A stretch of 64,000 bases of DNA from a bacterium (GTDB lineage: Bacteria > Hydrothermota > Tepidihabitantia > SM23-42 > JAOAFX01): NCBI GenBank assembly GCA_036382775.1, contig DASVHD010000047.1:27673-91672 (forward strand), in the 5' to 3' direction. The notes beneath the pieces were generated by a model. The model saw only the letters and a program-made list of their open reading frames with translations, had not been told where the DNA came from and did no database searches. Both the position numbers and the translations under genes were made by a program. Positions 13,850-23,500 of the stretch are shown piece by piece. How positions within the stretch are numbered: the stretch's first letter is position 1; each line of letters begins with the position of its first letter.

Positions 13850-15187
13850 CTACGGTTTACGCTCTACTGTCTTTTCCGCCGCCTTCTCCCCGGCCACGTA
13901 GCCGGTGGAAAACGCCGCCTGCAGGTTATAACCGCCGGTGTTGCCGTCAATATCAATGACCTCGCCGCAGAAAAACAAGTTCTTGACTAATTTGGATTCC
14001 ATGGTCTTCGGATCAATTTCGTTCAAAGCGATGCCGCCTGCGGTCACGACGGCTTCTTCGATCGGTCGAGCACATTTCACGGTCATGCGGAAATCCTGTA
14101 GGGTCTGCACTATCGTCTGACGTTCCTCCCGCGTTATGTCACCGCATTTTTTCATTGGTGACAATCTGATGCGGTCAATGAATACCGGTATCATCCTCAA
14201 CGGCAGTAAGTTGGCTATCATGTTTTTTACCATTGTTCTGCTGTTGTCTTTGATCTCTCTTAGCATGCGTCCATCAAGGATCTCGTACGATAACGCCGGC
14301 TTGAAATTTATTGCCAGCGCTACACTCTTTTTCGCATCATGATCATTACTGGCGGCATCTAACTCTTCCATTTTTTCTATTATTATCTTGCTCATGGTCA
14401 GCACGATCGGACCGGATACGCCGTAATGCGTAAAGAGCATTTCGCCGAACATTTTCGCGAACGGCTGATGCGATCCCGTTTCATAAGCGCTTAGTTCGAC
14501 ATTTTTCAAAGATAATCCTTTAAGCGATCCGGCAAAGCTTTCTTTTATCTCGATCGGAACCAAGCTTGGCTTAGGATCTATTATTGTATGTCTAAGCTCG
14601 CCTGCCAGCTTGTAACCATCACCGGTCGAGCCGGTCCCAGGATAGGACATGCCGCCTGTTGCCAGGATCACGGCTTTTGCCTGCAATATTTCATTTGTTT
14701 CTGTTCTAACCCCCATAATACCGTCAGCGTCTATTAGTATTTTGGCAATCCTGCAGTTATATCTCACGCGCACGCGTTTTTGTTTTAAATAACGCTCCAA
14801 GCATAACGTCACTTCATCCGCTTTGTTAGATTTCGGAAATACCCTTCCCCCTCTTTCAATAACGACCTCGACCCCGCGCAATTTAAGAAATTCCATAAGA
14901 TGAGTGTTAAAAAACACGTGCAGGATATTATACATGAACTTGGCGCTGTCACCGCTACCGTAGCTCTTGATGAACGTTTCGACATCGCCAATATTGGTGA
15001 TATTACAGCGGCCTTTACCCGTTATGCTGAGTTTATTCCCAAGACTTCGAGTTTTTTCAATCAGTAAAACCCTTGCTTTTAATTCTCCAGCCCTGCCCGC
15101 CGCCATCATGCCGGCTGGACCGCCGCCGATGACGATTACGTCATACTGGTTACCAGGTAATTGGGGAGTAGGGTAATTATGTTTCAT
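13850..15187 (-). CDS. BaiN/HI0933-family flavoprotein (NAD(P)/FAD-dependent oxidoreductase)
   Basis: 445 residues. The N-terminal FAD motif is VIGGGPAGMMAAGRAGE (~20-36), then GNKLSITGKGRCNITN, characteristic of the HI0933 family, and ATGGMSYPGTGSTGDGY in the middle. The C-terminal GGYNLQAAFSTGYVAG closes the FAD site. The family's substrates are mostly unknown. The start overlaps the Maf stop by 4 nt, so it is the last gene of the pbpC-maf unit. Confidence 0.88.
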   Translation of the reverse strand: MKHNYPTPQLPGNQYDVIVIGGGPAGMMAAGRAGELKARVLLIEKTRSLGNKLSITGKGRCNITNIGDVETFIKSYGSGDSAKFMYNILHVFFNTHLMEFLKLRGVEVVIERGGRVFPKSNKADEVTLCLERYLKQKRVRVRYNCRIAKILIDADGIMGVRTETNEILQAKAVILATGGMSYPGTGSTGDGYKLAGELRHTIIDPKPSLVPIEIKESFAGSLKGLSLKNVELSAYETGSHQPFAKMFGEMLFTHYGVSGPIVLTMSKIIIEKMEELDAASNDHDAKKSVALAINFKPALSYEILDGRMLREIKDNSRTMVKNMIANLLPLRMIPVFIDRIRLSPMKKCGDITREERQTIVQTLQDFRMTVKCARPIEEAVVTAGGIALNEIDPKTMESKLVKNLFFCGEVIDIDGNTGGYNLQAAFSTGYVAGEKAAEKTVERKP

Positions 15188-15945
15188 TGCACGATTATCT
15201 TGTTATAGTCATTGTAGTGGTCGATTTTACTCGACATGCAATCCGTATTCTCTGCAGAGCAAGTTCTGCCACTACATATTTTATTATTCGATAAACGCTT
15301 TAAGATCATGCGCAGCACCTCCACCGGCAGACCTACGATATTGGTATAACTGCCTGAGTATTTTTCAATTAGGCGCTTCCCCTTTTCCTGGATCGCGTAA
15401 GCACCGGCTTTGTCCATGGGTTCGCCAGTTTGCACGTAATCATGTATCGTTTTATCGCTCAGTCGTCTCAACCAGACGCGGCTGATCACCGCTTTGGTGA
15501 CGATAAGATCGCTCTTTTCAGCGCGCCCAAACTTTGACCGGTGTCGCATAATGACAGCCAGACCAGTGACAACGTCGTGCCGTTTACCGCTCAGCAGTTT
15601 GAGGATACGTACCGCGTCGCGTTTGCTTTTTGGCTGCCCGATGATCTTATTTTTAAATGAAATAACAGTATCCGCAGCGATCACTATCAGATCGCGCCGG
15701 CTGCCGGTGCGCGACCGCGATTCGATCGCCATGACCCGCGAAGCTTTTGCCAGCGCGACACGCATGCAGTACAAGATCGCGTTTTCGTCCGGGATCGGCG
15801 TTTCTGGTATAGTGCTGTGCCTGATTTCAAACTCCGTCCTCCCAATTATGCGCGAAAGCAAGGCACAGCGCCGTGGAGACCGTGAAGCCAGTACGATCCT
15901 AAATCTCTTTGGAACTGAAAAATGCATTTTGTTATTTCGCAGCAT
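15184..15945 (-). CDS. maf: Maf-family nucleoside triphosphate pyrophosphatase
   Basis: 253 residues. Signature segments are LASRSPRR (~19-26), IAADTVISF with the catalytic Asp, GQPKSKRDAVRIL and a GAYAIQEKG motif. Maf proteins hydrolyse non-canonical or pyrimidine NTPs to NMPs and affect septation. About 45 extra C-terminal residues follow the conserved domain, including a few cysteines. The ATG is 8 nt after the pbpC stop. Confidence 0.88.
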   Translation of the reverse strand: MLRNNKMHFSVPKRFRIVLASRSPRRCALLSRIIGRTEFEIRHSTIPETPIPDENAILYCMRVALAKASRVMAIESRSRTGSRRDLIVIAADTVISFKNKIIGQPKSKRDAVRILKLLSGKRHDVVTGLAVIMRHRSKFGRAEKSDLIVTKAVISRVWLRRLSDKTIHDYVQTGEPMDKAGAYAIQEKGKRLIEKYSGSYTNIVGLPVEVLRMILKRLSNNKICSGRTCSAENTDCMSSKIDHYNDYNKIIVQ

Positions 15946-15953
15946 CGAAACTT

Positions 15954-18179
15954 TTAGAACACGCGGAACGACACGCGATCGATCAGGGTCTTATCCGGGG
16001 TGTGACCCCTGGCTTCCAGCATATATTCACCGGGTTTCGGCTTCCAGACAAATTCAAAAGGCGGTTTCGAGGTCGCGAGCTCAGCACCGTTGAGCACGAA
16101 GGTTACCTCACTGATCGCAACCGTATCTGGCTGGACTTTGAAGATAACGGCCTGGGAGTTATAGGTAACGCGGGGATCTATGGTAAAAATGTCGCCGGCA
16201 GAAGGTGTTACTATATGAAAACCCTTTTTCCCATTACCGGGTCCGGTCGTCATTTCAATGTCCCGCGACCGGTCGTTATCGCTTTCAGCACAGGTATCTT
16301 TCGGTTGGGTTCCGGGGATGAATATCTCATCGATGACCCGGTCGCATCGTGACGATGGGAGCAGTCCACTTCTGGCGCATACTGACAAATGCTCAAGGGA
16401 CGGGGGTTCATCGAAAGCCGCAGGCAGCTGGTCGCGGTGGAGTTCGATCATGATATCGCGGAACAAGGGAGCCGTCCCGGAAATACCCGAGACACCGTGC
16501 ATCGGTGATCCGTCAAAATTGCCGACCCATACGCCGACCACGTAGCCACTGGTGTATCCAATACACCAGTTGTCGCGATAGTTCTTCGATGTTCCGGTTT
16601 TCACCGCGCATTCGAAAGGCAGGTCGAGCGGTGAATCATCGCCAAAGGCTTTAAGACGGCTAGCGTTATCGGCCAGGATGTCTGTGATGATATACGCTAT
16701 GTCGACGGTGGTTGCGGTCATTGCCGGCAGCGTGTCCTGACCGCCGCCTGCCGGCGCGATAAAACACCTCTCCCCTTTCCAGACACCGCCGTTGGCAAAA
16801 GCGCGGTAACCATTCGTGAGTTCCAGCAGCGTGGCTTCGGCTGCGCCTAATGCCAACGCCAGTCCATAATGGCTTGCTTCACGGTCCAGACTTGTAAAAT
16901 GCATCGTCTGCCGTAAATACTGGTGGAATCGTTCGATCCCAATTCTTTCAAGCAGGACCACGGTCGGTACGTTGAACGACGAGCCTAGAGCTTCGCGCGC
17001 GCGCGTCGGGCCGTGGTAACGTTCTCCGTAATTCTGCGGCGCGAAACGCGTGCCATCCGGAAGCCTAAACTCGATCGCAGAGTCAGGAAGTACCGTGCTC
17101 ACCGGTATGCCGCATTTCAACCCGAGCGCGTAGAGGAACGGCTTGATGCTGGAACCAGGCTGACGCCGCGCCGTGCAGCCGTTGACCTGGCCATCGCGGC
17201 AGTCAAAATAATCCTTCGAACCAACCATTGCCAGGATATCGCCGCTGCCGCGCTTGATCACGATGGCGGCTCCCTGGGTCACGTTGTAGTTTCTCAGCGT
17301 ATTTATGGACGTTGCCAGGAGTTTTTCCAGATCCTTTTGCAGGTTAAGGTCAAGCGTGGTCATGATCTCGGTGCGGCCATTTGTCACCGCCGGATCCAGC
17401 TGAGCCAGAATATAGTCGACAAAATGAGGCGCGTAGAAACGCGCTCTTCTGTCATCAATGTCCGGCGATTCACTGCAGGCGACCGAGAACATCAGCGTGT
17501 CAATAACCCCATATCCCAGCATTGTCTCAAGGAGATGGTTTCGTTCATTCATGACATGGTCTGGATTAACGAAGGGATTATGCACGGTCGGCGACTGGGG
17601 GATCACGGCGAGCAGCGCCGATTCGCCAAGCGACAGCTGGAGCGCTTTTTTTTCAAAATAGCACACCGCTGCTGCTTCGATGCCGTACGCCTGGTTGCCG
17701 TACGGCGACCGGTTAAGGTAAATTTCAAGGATCTGCGCTTTGCTCAAGTAAAGCTCGAGTTTCAGCGCGTACGCCATCTCAAGTAGTTTACTCCATACCC
17801 CGCGGTTTTTCATCCCCAGCGTCATCTTGGCGACCTGCATGGTTATCGTCGATCCGCCGGAAACGGTCTTCCCTTTTACGACGTCGGTCGCCAGCGCCCG
17901 AGTGAGCGCAATAAGATCGATCCCGTGATGGATCATGAATCTTTTGTCTTCCCTGATTACGGTCGCCCTGATGACGTGCGGCGATATCGAGTCGAGCGGG
18001 ACCCAGACGCTGGTCTTGTAATCGCGCGACAGGACCTCGCGCAGAAGAACGCCGTTACGGTCCAGAACCCGGAACGAGCTGAACCGTGGATAAGTGTTAT
18101 TAGAAGACACGGGCAGGACAAAAAATCCGACAGCAACGCAGACGGCAGTCAAGAAGATAATGATAATTGTTTTTTGCAT
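15954..18179 (-). CDS. pbpC: Penicillin-binding protein 1C (transglycosylase/transpeptidase)
   Basis: 741 residues from the ATG at 18179, chosen because the promoter -10 at 18200-18195 excludes the upstream ATG. It has an N-terminal anchor, a GT51 domain with REDKRFMIHHGID (~76) and GGSTITMQVAKM, and a transpeptidase domain with SSIKP (active Ser), SFN-type and KTGTS motifs. A C-terminal beta domain follows, as in PbpC. It polymerises and crosslinks peptidoglycan at the membrane. Confidence 0.93.
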   Translation of the reverse strand: MQKTIIIIFLTAVCVAVGFFVLPVSSNNTYPRFSSFRVLDRNGVLLREVLSRDYKTSVWVPLDSISPHVIRATVIREDKRFMIHHGIDLIALTRALATDVVKGKTVSGGSTITMQVAKMTLGMKNRGVWSKLLEMAYALKLELYLSKAQILEIYLNRSPYGNQAYGIEAAAVCYFEKKALQLSLGESALLAVIPQSPTVHNPFVNPDHVMNERNHLLETMLGYGVIDTLMFSVACSESPDIDDRRARFYAPHFVDYILAQLDPAVTNGRTEIMTTLDLNLQKDLEKLLATSINTLRNYNVTQGAAIVIKRGSGDILAMVGSKDYFDCRDGQVNGCTARRQPGSSIKPFLYALGLKCGIPVSTVLPDSAIEFRLPDGTRFAPQNYGERYHGPTRAREALGSSFNVPTVVLLERIGIERFHQYLRQTMHFTSLDREASHYGLALALGAAEATLLELTNGYRAFANGGVWKGERCFIAPAGGGQDTLPAMTATTVDIAYIITDILADNASRLKAFGDDSPLDLPFECAVKTGTSKNYRDNWCIGYTSGYVVGVWVGNFDGSPMHGVSGISGTAPLFRDIMIELHRDQLPAAFDEPPSLEHLSVCARSGLLPSSRCDRVIDEIFIPGTQPKDTCAESDNDRSRDIEMTTGPGNGKKGFHIVTPSAGDIFTIDPRVTYNSQAVIFKVQPDTVAISEVTFVLNGAELATSKPPFEFVWKPKPGEYMLEARGHTPDKTLIDRVSFRVF

Positions 18180-18194
18180 AGTACGATCCAAAAT

Positions 18195-18222
18195 ATTGTA
18201 CATAAAAAGACCACCATATCAA
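18195..18222 (-). promoter_or_regulatory. Promoter of the pbpC-maf-BaiN-like unit
   Basis: Minus strand TTGATA (18222-18217), 16 bp, TACAAT (18200-18195). The start codon lies 15 nt beyond the -10. Confidence 0.75.
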
Positions 18223-18274
18223 GTCAATATATGGCGGGTTCTGAAAACGCATTCATCCTCCTCATGTCAATCAC

Positions 18275-18302
18275 TTGACATCCTGGTGTTTTGGGCTACA
18301 AT
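18275..18302 (+). promoter_or_regulatory. Promoter of the two-component system
   Basis: TTGACA (18275-18280), 16 bp, TACAAT (18297-18302). The ATG at 18314 follows by 11 nt, so the leader is about 5 nt with no room for a ribosome site. Confidence 0.82.
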
Positions 18303-18313
18303 TATATTTTCTG

Positions 18314-20524
18314 ATGACAACAGAACCATCCAACACTCTGATCTGCGAAAAGTGCGGCCAGCAGAACGACAAAAACAATAAACTGTGCCGCAGCTGCGGT
18401 ACGCCGCTGTATAAGAACTATTACAGAGGGCTCTGGTTCAGAAATATGGTCGTCACATTCGCGCTATTTATTGTGCCTCTGGTAATCGTATTTTATATCC
18501 TGAATTTTGAAGTAACATCATCTTTCGAGCATCAGATCCAAACCAGTCTTGATTACTCGGTAAATGTTAATGCGCGCATTATCCGGCTGTTTTTGGAAGA
18601 AAGACAGAAAGACCTGTTGTCCATAGCGGACTTTGACGGCATGACTCTGACCGAAGCAGGTTCACGGGTCAATTACTTCAAGCGTTTTATCAGAAATAAA
18701 CCGGAGTTTGACCTTCTAGTGGTCGCCGATACGACCGGCACGATCGTCATGGCAACAGACGACATCCATGGTTCGATCAAAACCCGTACGTATTTTAAGC
18801 ATTCATTACGGGGTGAATTTTATAACAGCGGTATCTTCTATTCCGATATCCTCGACACGACCGCCATGGTCGTATCAAGTCCGTTTCGCAACCGTGCGGG
18901 CCGGATAATCGGCGTTATTCTTGCCAATATTTCGCTCAAAAACTTCTATAACCTGATCCTTGATCTGCGGATCGGAAAAACGAGCGAGATCTTTCTGGTC
19001 GATGAAAACGGGTATTTTCTCTCGCCCTCCAAGCTCGGCGGCGATGTTCTTACACAAGTCGCGTACTTAAAAGGGGATCCAAACCCCCACACTGGAAGCG
19101 ATGGTCTGCTTATGCACCGTGATTACCGGGGTGAGAAAGTGATCTGCGCCTACAAAAAGAACAATGACCTGCATTGGTACCTGATCTCTGAAATGGACGT
19201 CGATGAAGCGCTCGCGCCGGTAAACGCGCTTAAAAATATCATGCTTCTGACATTCGTCATAGTCGGCCTGTTTCTGATCGGCTCGTCCATAATTTTTTCG
19301 CGACAGGTAACGTCCATGCTCAAGAACCTGACCGCGAGCTTGAAAGCGGCGCTTGACGATAGCAGTGCGAAGAAAGAAATGATCAACACGATCAACATAG
19401 AGCTACGCAAGCGCTTAAAAGAGTGCCAAAGCCTGAGCACCAGGCTCAACATATCCGAAGTAAATCTCAAAAATATTGCCAACAGCATCACCAGCGGACT
19501 GATCGCCGTTAACCGTGAATACCGGATAACCTACTGTAATAACGCCGCCCGGGTATTATTGCATACTGCCTATGACCTTTTGGATAAAAATCTTTTCGAA
19601 GCCGGGACGGTTTTTTCCGATCCGGTCATCAAAAAAGCGATCGAAGACCTTTTTACGAAAGGCAGCGGTTTCCGCCTGGACCGCAAAAATGTTGAAATCG
19701 ATGGCGTGCACATGACCTTGACAATAGCCGGGTTTCCGGTTCAGACCTTTGACGGACTGAACACGGCGACGCTTTTGCTAACTGACATATCGGATCTAGA
19801 ACTCATGAATGCGCAGATGGCGGATTACGAGAAGCTGTCGGCTTTGAGCCAGCTCGCGTTGGGTGCCGCGCATGAGATTAACAACCCGCTCCAGGGTATA
19901 ACATCATATCTGGAAATGCTGCGCGACGAAGAGACTGACGTCGAGAATAAAACCCGAACCCAGGCCGTCCTTGATAACGCGTACCGGATATCGGAGACGA
20001 TCCGCGGTCTTCTGAATTTCGCTCGCCCGACTCCCCCTTCTTTCACAAAGAAAAATCTTAACAAACTGATCATCGAGACGATATCATTCTTGAAACATCA
20101 GCCGCTGTTTAAAAAACTGAAGATCGAAAATAATTTGAACGAAGCCCTGCCCACGGTAACAGCCGATGCCAACCAGATGCGCCAGGTTCTCATCAATATT
20201 CTCCTTAACGCAGCACAGGCGACGCCGGAAGGAGGGACGATAACGGTGAATACCGCTAAAGTAAAATTCGAGGAATTCGTCGAAATCACCGTTACCGACA
20301 CGGGCATGGGTATTAAGGAAGAAGATCTTAAAAAAGTATTCGATCCCTTTTTTACGACTAAGAAAGGAACGGGAACCGGCCTGGGATTGAGCATAAGTTT
20401 AAGCTATATCAAGAACCATAATGGTGACATTCATATATCAAGCACGGTAAGCAAAGGGACGAGCGTAAGGATCGTTGTACCCGTGCGTCAGAAGGGCCGG
20501 GTTCAGGGGGAGGTTATTGAATAA
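18314..20524 (+). CDS. NtrB-like sensor histidine kinase with Cache and zinc-ribbon
   Basis: 736 residues. The N-terminal zinc ribbon has CEKC...CRSC (11-28) and the first membrane helix is at ~46-65. An extracytoplasmic Cache-like region runs to ~310 and a second helix (IMLLTFVIVGLFLIGSSIIF) follows. Then come a PAS domain (~395-500), a HisKA box AAHEINNPLQG with phospho-acceptor His near 519, and a HATPase domain with DTGMGI and GTGLGLSIS. It should sense an external small molecule and phosphorylate the regulator whose ATG overlaps its stop (TAATG). Confidence 0.92.
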   Translation: MTTEPSNTLICEKCGQQNDKNNKLCRSCGTPLYKNYYRGLWFRNMVVTFALFIVPLVIVFYILNFEVTSSFEHQIQTSLDYSVNVNARIIRLFLEERQKDLLSIADFDGMTLTEAGSRVNYFKRFIRNKPEFDLLVVADTTGTIVMATDDIHGSIKTRTYFKHSLRGEFYNSGIFYSDILDTTAMVVSSPFRNRAGRIIGVILANISLKNFYNLILDLRIGKTSEIFLVDENGYFLSPSKLGGDVLTQVAYLKGDPNPHTGSDGLLMHRDYRGEKVICAYKKNNDLHWYLISEMDVDEALAPVNALKNIMLLTFVIVGLFLIGSSIIFSRQVTSMLKNLTASLKAALDDSSAKKEMINTINIELRKRLKECQSLSTRLNISEVNLKNIANSITSGLIAVNREYRITYCNNAARVLLHTAYDLLDKNLFEAGTVFSDPVIKKAIEDLFTKGSGFRLDRKNVEIDGVHMTLTIAGFPVQTFDGLNTATLLLTDISDLELMNAQMADYEKLSALSQLALGAAHEINNPLQGITSYLEMLRDEETDVENKTRTQAVLDNAYRISETIRGLLNFARPTPPSFTKKNLNKLIIETISFLKHQPLFKKLKIENNLNEALPTVTADANQMRQVLINILLNAAQATPEGGTITVNTAKVKFEEFVEITVTDTGMGIKEEDLKKVFDPFFTTKKGTGTGLGLSISLSYIKNHNGDIHISSTVSKGTSVRIVVPVRQKGRVQGEVIE

Positions 20525-21885
20525 TGGCTGAATCGATCATGATCATTGATGATGAAGTCCTCACGTTGAATAACCTGAAGCGGGCATTGACCCGGGAAGG
20601 TTATGAAGTATTGATCAGCGATAATGGCGAGAATGGCCTTGCCATCTACCGTGAGCGCCGTCCCAATCTCGTCCTGGTTGATCTTATGCTCCCCGGTATT
20701 GACGGCCTTGAAGTGCTGAAGCGCATCAAAGCCATTGACCCGGAAACGGTCGTTATCATGATCACCGCGTACGAGATCCTTGAAAAGGCAGTGCAGGCGA
20801 TGAAACTGGGCGCTTACGATTATCTGTTAAAACCTTTCAAACTCGTCGATCTGAAGATCGTGATCAGCCGAGCGCTTGAACTTCAGCAGCTCCGGCTGCG
20901 CATATCCGAAACGATCGAAACCGAAAAAGGTAAATACTATTTCGGCCGAATTATTGCCAAGAACCAGGCTATGAAAGATACCCTGGAAACCGCGCATAAA
21001 ATCGCCAGCCTCGACAAAACAACGGTGCTGCTCAAAGGAGAAAGCGGCACTGGAAAGGAATTGCTAGCGCGCGCGATCCATTATAACAGCAAGCGCCTGG
21101 ATAAGCCATTTGTCGAGATCAACTGCGCGGCGATCCCGGAAACTCTGCTGGAAAGCGAGTTGTTCGGTTATGAACCGGGCGCGTTCACGGACGCTAAAAA
21201 ACGTAAAATTGGTCTATTGGAAAAAGCGAATATGGGCACTCTGTTCCTTGATGAAATCGCTGACATGAGTCTGCCGGTCCAGGCTAAAGTCCTTAAGGTC
21301 CTGGAAGAACAGGTATTTACCAGGCTGGGCGGGACGCAAGAAACTAAATGCAATGTCAGAGTAATCGCCGCCACGAATAAAAATCTTCAACAGGAGATTT
21401 CAGCTGGCCGGTTCCGCGAAGATCTGTTTTATCGGCTCAATGTCGTGCCGCTTGAGATACCGCCTTTGCGCGCCCGGACTGAAGATATAATACCGCTAGC
21501 GCTTACTTTCATGCAGGATTTCAATCATGAGTTGCACCGGACGTATAAGGGGATAACCGGTCCAGCTGCGATCGCCCTTACCCAGTATTCTTGGCCTGGA
21601 AATGTCCGGGAGCTTAAGAATGTTATCGAACGTATCATGAGTCTCAATGATAGCGAAGAAATAAAACCCGAACAGCTGCCCCAGGAAATCCGAGCCTTGA
21701 AAGCTGCCAGCGGGTTGGAACCATTGATGCAAAAACAGCAGTCAAGCTTCATGACCCTGGACGAACTGGAGAGAAAGTATATCAAGGAAATATTAACGCA
21801 TACCCAGGGGAATAAGACAAAAGCAGCGCAGATACTCGGCATCCACAGTACATCATTATTCAGAAAACTGAAGAAACGCAAATAA
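20524..21885 (+). CDS. NtrC-family sigma54-dependent response regulator
   Basis: 453 residues. The receiver domain has phospho-Asp53 (VLVDLMLPG). The AAA+ domain has Walker A GESGTGKE and the sigma54-contact loop as GAFTDA. A C-terminal Fis-type HTH ends GNKTKAAQILGIHSTSLFRKLK. It activates RNA polymerase-sigma54 from upstream sites. The nearest such promoter is 120 bp downstream, before the glutamate dehydrogenase gene, so that is the natural target. Confidence 0.95.
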   Translation: MAESIMIIDDEVLTLNNLKRALTREGYEVLISDNGENGLAIYRERRPNLVLVDLMLPGIDGLEVLKRIKAIDPETVVIMITAYEILEKAVQAMKLGAYDYLLKPFKLVDLKIVISRALELQQLRLRISETIETEKGKYYFGRIIAKNQAMKDTLETAHKIASLDKTTVLLKGESGTGKELLARAIHYNSKRLDKPFVEINCAAIPETLLESELFGYEPGAFTDAKKRKIGLLEKANMGTLFLDEIADMSLPVQAKVLKVLEEQVFTRLGGTQETKCNVRVIAATNKNLQQEISAGRFREDLFYRLNVVPLEIPPLRARTEDIIPLALTFMQDFNHELHRTYKGITGPAAIALTQYSWPGNVRELKNVIERIMSLNDSEEIKPEQLPQEIRALKAASGLEPLMQKQQSSFMTLDELERKYIKEILTHTQGNKTKAAQILGIHSTSLFRKLKKRK

Positions 21886-21911
21886 CCCGGTCATAGTTTA
21901 AAATTAGAAGT

Positions 21912-21960
21912 AAAATGCATTTCGCACCATTGCATTATGCATTGAAACATGCATTTTGCA
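21912..21960. promoter_or_regulatory. Probable enhancer sites for the NtrC-like regulator
   Basis: AAAATGCAT (21912-21920) and the inverted GCATTTT (~21951-21957) flank a further ATGCAT-centred palindrome. Three ATGCAT cores lie within 50 bp, about 45-90 bp upstream of the -24/-12 element, the usual place for activator sites. Confidence 0.55.
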
Positions 21961-22003
21961 GTAATGAGGGTATATAATTTGCCGAAATTTCGACATTAAA
22001 ACA

Positions 22004-22019
22004 TGGCATGAATCTTGCA
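22004..22019 (+). promoter_or_regulatory. Sigma54 (-24/-12) promoter
   Basis: TGGCATG-AATC-TTGCA matches TGGCAYR-N4-TTGCW at every defined position. The dehydrogenase ATG is 27 nt downstream with GGAGG between. Confidence 0.88.
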
Positions 22020-22045
22020 ATATGAATGGTTGATGGAGGTTAACA

Positions 22046-23332
22046 ATGGTTAAAATAGCCGAAGATACAAAAAGCAAAGAAAAGAAATATGATCCGTTTA
22101 TGGAAGCCACTTTGCAATATGAAAAGGCTGCCAATTCACTGGATCTTGAACCCTGGATATATAACCGCTTGAAATATCCAGAGAAAGAACTCACTGTTCA
22201 TATGACAATTACCCGGGACAGTGGTCTAGTAGAAACTTTTACCGGGTATCGTGTCCAGCATTCCACGATCCGCGGACCGGGTAAAGGCGGAATACGCTAC
22301 AGCCCTGATGCGTCATTGAGCGAATGCAAAGCGCTCGCTGCCTGGATGACATGGAAATGCGCTGTACTCGACCTTCCGTTAGGCGGGGCAAAAGGCGCGG
22401 TTATCTGCAACCCGCCCGATATGTCGGAGAATGAGCTTGAGAAACTAACCAAAGAATTCACGTATGCGATAAAAGATATCATTGGTCCGCACAAAGACGT
22501 GCCGGCGCCGGATGTCTATACAAATTCCCAAACCATGGCATGGATCTGCGATGCGTACAGCCGGTATGTCGGGCATTTTGAACCAGCCGTGGTTACCGGG
22601 AAACCGCTTGAAATCGGCGGGTCCCGCGGCCGAAGCCAGGCTACAGGTTTGGGCATGTACTACACGCTGCTTGAGGCTTCCAAGTACCTTGATTTGCCGC
22701 TTGAAGGCATGCGCGTTGGTCTCATTGGATACGGGAACGTGGGTTCATCGATCGCGCGTTTGCTTAATGACTATGGCTGCCGCATCGTTGCCATAACCGA
22801 TATATATGGCGGTATCTATAAGAAAAATGGTATCAATATCAAGGATCTGGACGCTTTTGTAAAGAAAACCAAGACCATCAAAGATTTTCCGAACCATGAT
22901 GCGATAACAAATGAAGACCTACTGAAGTTAGATTGTGAACTGCTCCTCCCCTGCGCTATGGAAGGAATGATCACTACTCAGAATGCTCCATCCATCAAAG
23001 CAAAGATCATCTGCGAAGGCGCAAATGGCCCCACGACAACGGAAGCCACTACTATTCTCAGCGACATGGGTGTTTTCATTATCCCTGATATTCTGGCCAA
23101 TGCCGGCGGGGTTACGGTATCATACCTGGAATGGGTGCAGAACGTTCAGAGCCTTTTCTTTACTGAGGAAGAAGTCAGGGAAAGATGCTGGCAGAAAATG
23201 TGCCAGGCATTTGGTGATGTCGTTCGTATAAAGGATAAGTACAAAATCGATATGCGATTGGCCGCTTATACGCTGGCCGTACAGCGAGTGGCCGATTCAG
23301 TCAGAATGTTAGGAAAAATCGGCAGAAACTGA
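22046..23332 (+). CDS. Glutamate (Glu/Leu/Phe/Val) dehydrogenase, sigma54-controlled
   Basis: 428 residues. The substrate domain contains GPGKGGIRYSP and PLGGAKGAV with the catalytic lysines, and PAPDVYTNSQTMAWI. The Rossmann domain has GYGNVGSSIA. The C-terminal ANAGGVTVSYLEWVQN is typical of hexameric glutamate dehydrogenases. It interconverts glutamate with 2-oxoglutarate and ammonia. Its sigma54 promoter suggests nitrogen- or amino acid-responsive use. A second copy lies at 33875. Confidence 0.93.
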   Translation: MVKIAEDTKSKEKKYDPFMEATLQYEKAANSLDLEPWIYNRLKYPEKELTVHMTITRDSGLVETFTGYRVQHSTIRGPGKGGIRYSPDASLSECKALAAWMTWKCAVLDLPLGGAKGAVICNPPDMSENELEKLTKEFTYAIKDIIGPHKDVPAPDVYTNSQTMAWICDAYSRYVGHFEPAVVTGKPLEIGGSRGRSQATGLGMYYTLLEASKYLDLPLEGMRVGLIGYGNVGSSIARLLNDYGCRIVAITDIYGGIYKKNGINIKDLDAFVKKTKTIKDFPNHDAITNEDLLKLDCELLLPCAMEGMITTQNAPSIKAKIICEGANGPTTTEATTILSDMGVFIIPDILANAGGVTVSYLEWVQNVQSLFFTEEEVRERCWQKMCQAFGDVVRIKDKYKIDMRLAAYTLAVQRVADSVRMLGKIGRN

Positions 23333-23370
23333 CAATTTGATTATGTAAAATATACATAAGAAATTTCTTT

Positions 23371-23402
23371 AAAAGCCCCATGAAACTTTCATGGGGCTTT
23401 TG
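23371..23402 (+). terminator. Terminator of the glutamate dehydrogenase gene
   Basis: AAAAGCCCCATGAAA pairs with TTTCATGGGGCTTTT around a single-base loop position, followed by a T end. Confidence 0.92.
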
Positions 23403-23448
23403 CCATTATGAATGCAGAAAGCTATAGCATATTATACTATGACTGACC

Positions 23449-23476
23449 TTGACATTTGTTAGTATTTTAATATAAT
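23449..23476 (+). promoter_or_regulatory. Consensus promoter of the redox cluster
   Basis: TTGACA (23449-23454), 16 bp, TATAAT (23471-23476). The leader of ~18 nt contains AAAAGGAG before the ATG at 23501. Confidence 0.88.
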
Positions 23477-23500
23477 AATAAACAAAAAGGAGTTATCCCA

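Noticed and set aside
16013..18278. Long plus-strand frames opposite pbpC
   Set aside because: They are shadows of the GC-rich penicillin-binding protein frame with no recognisable domains.
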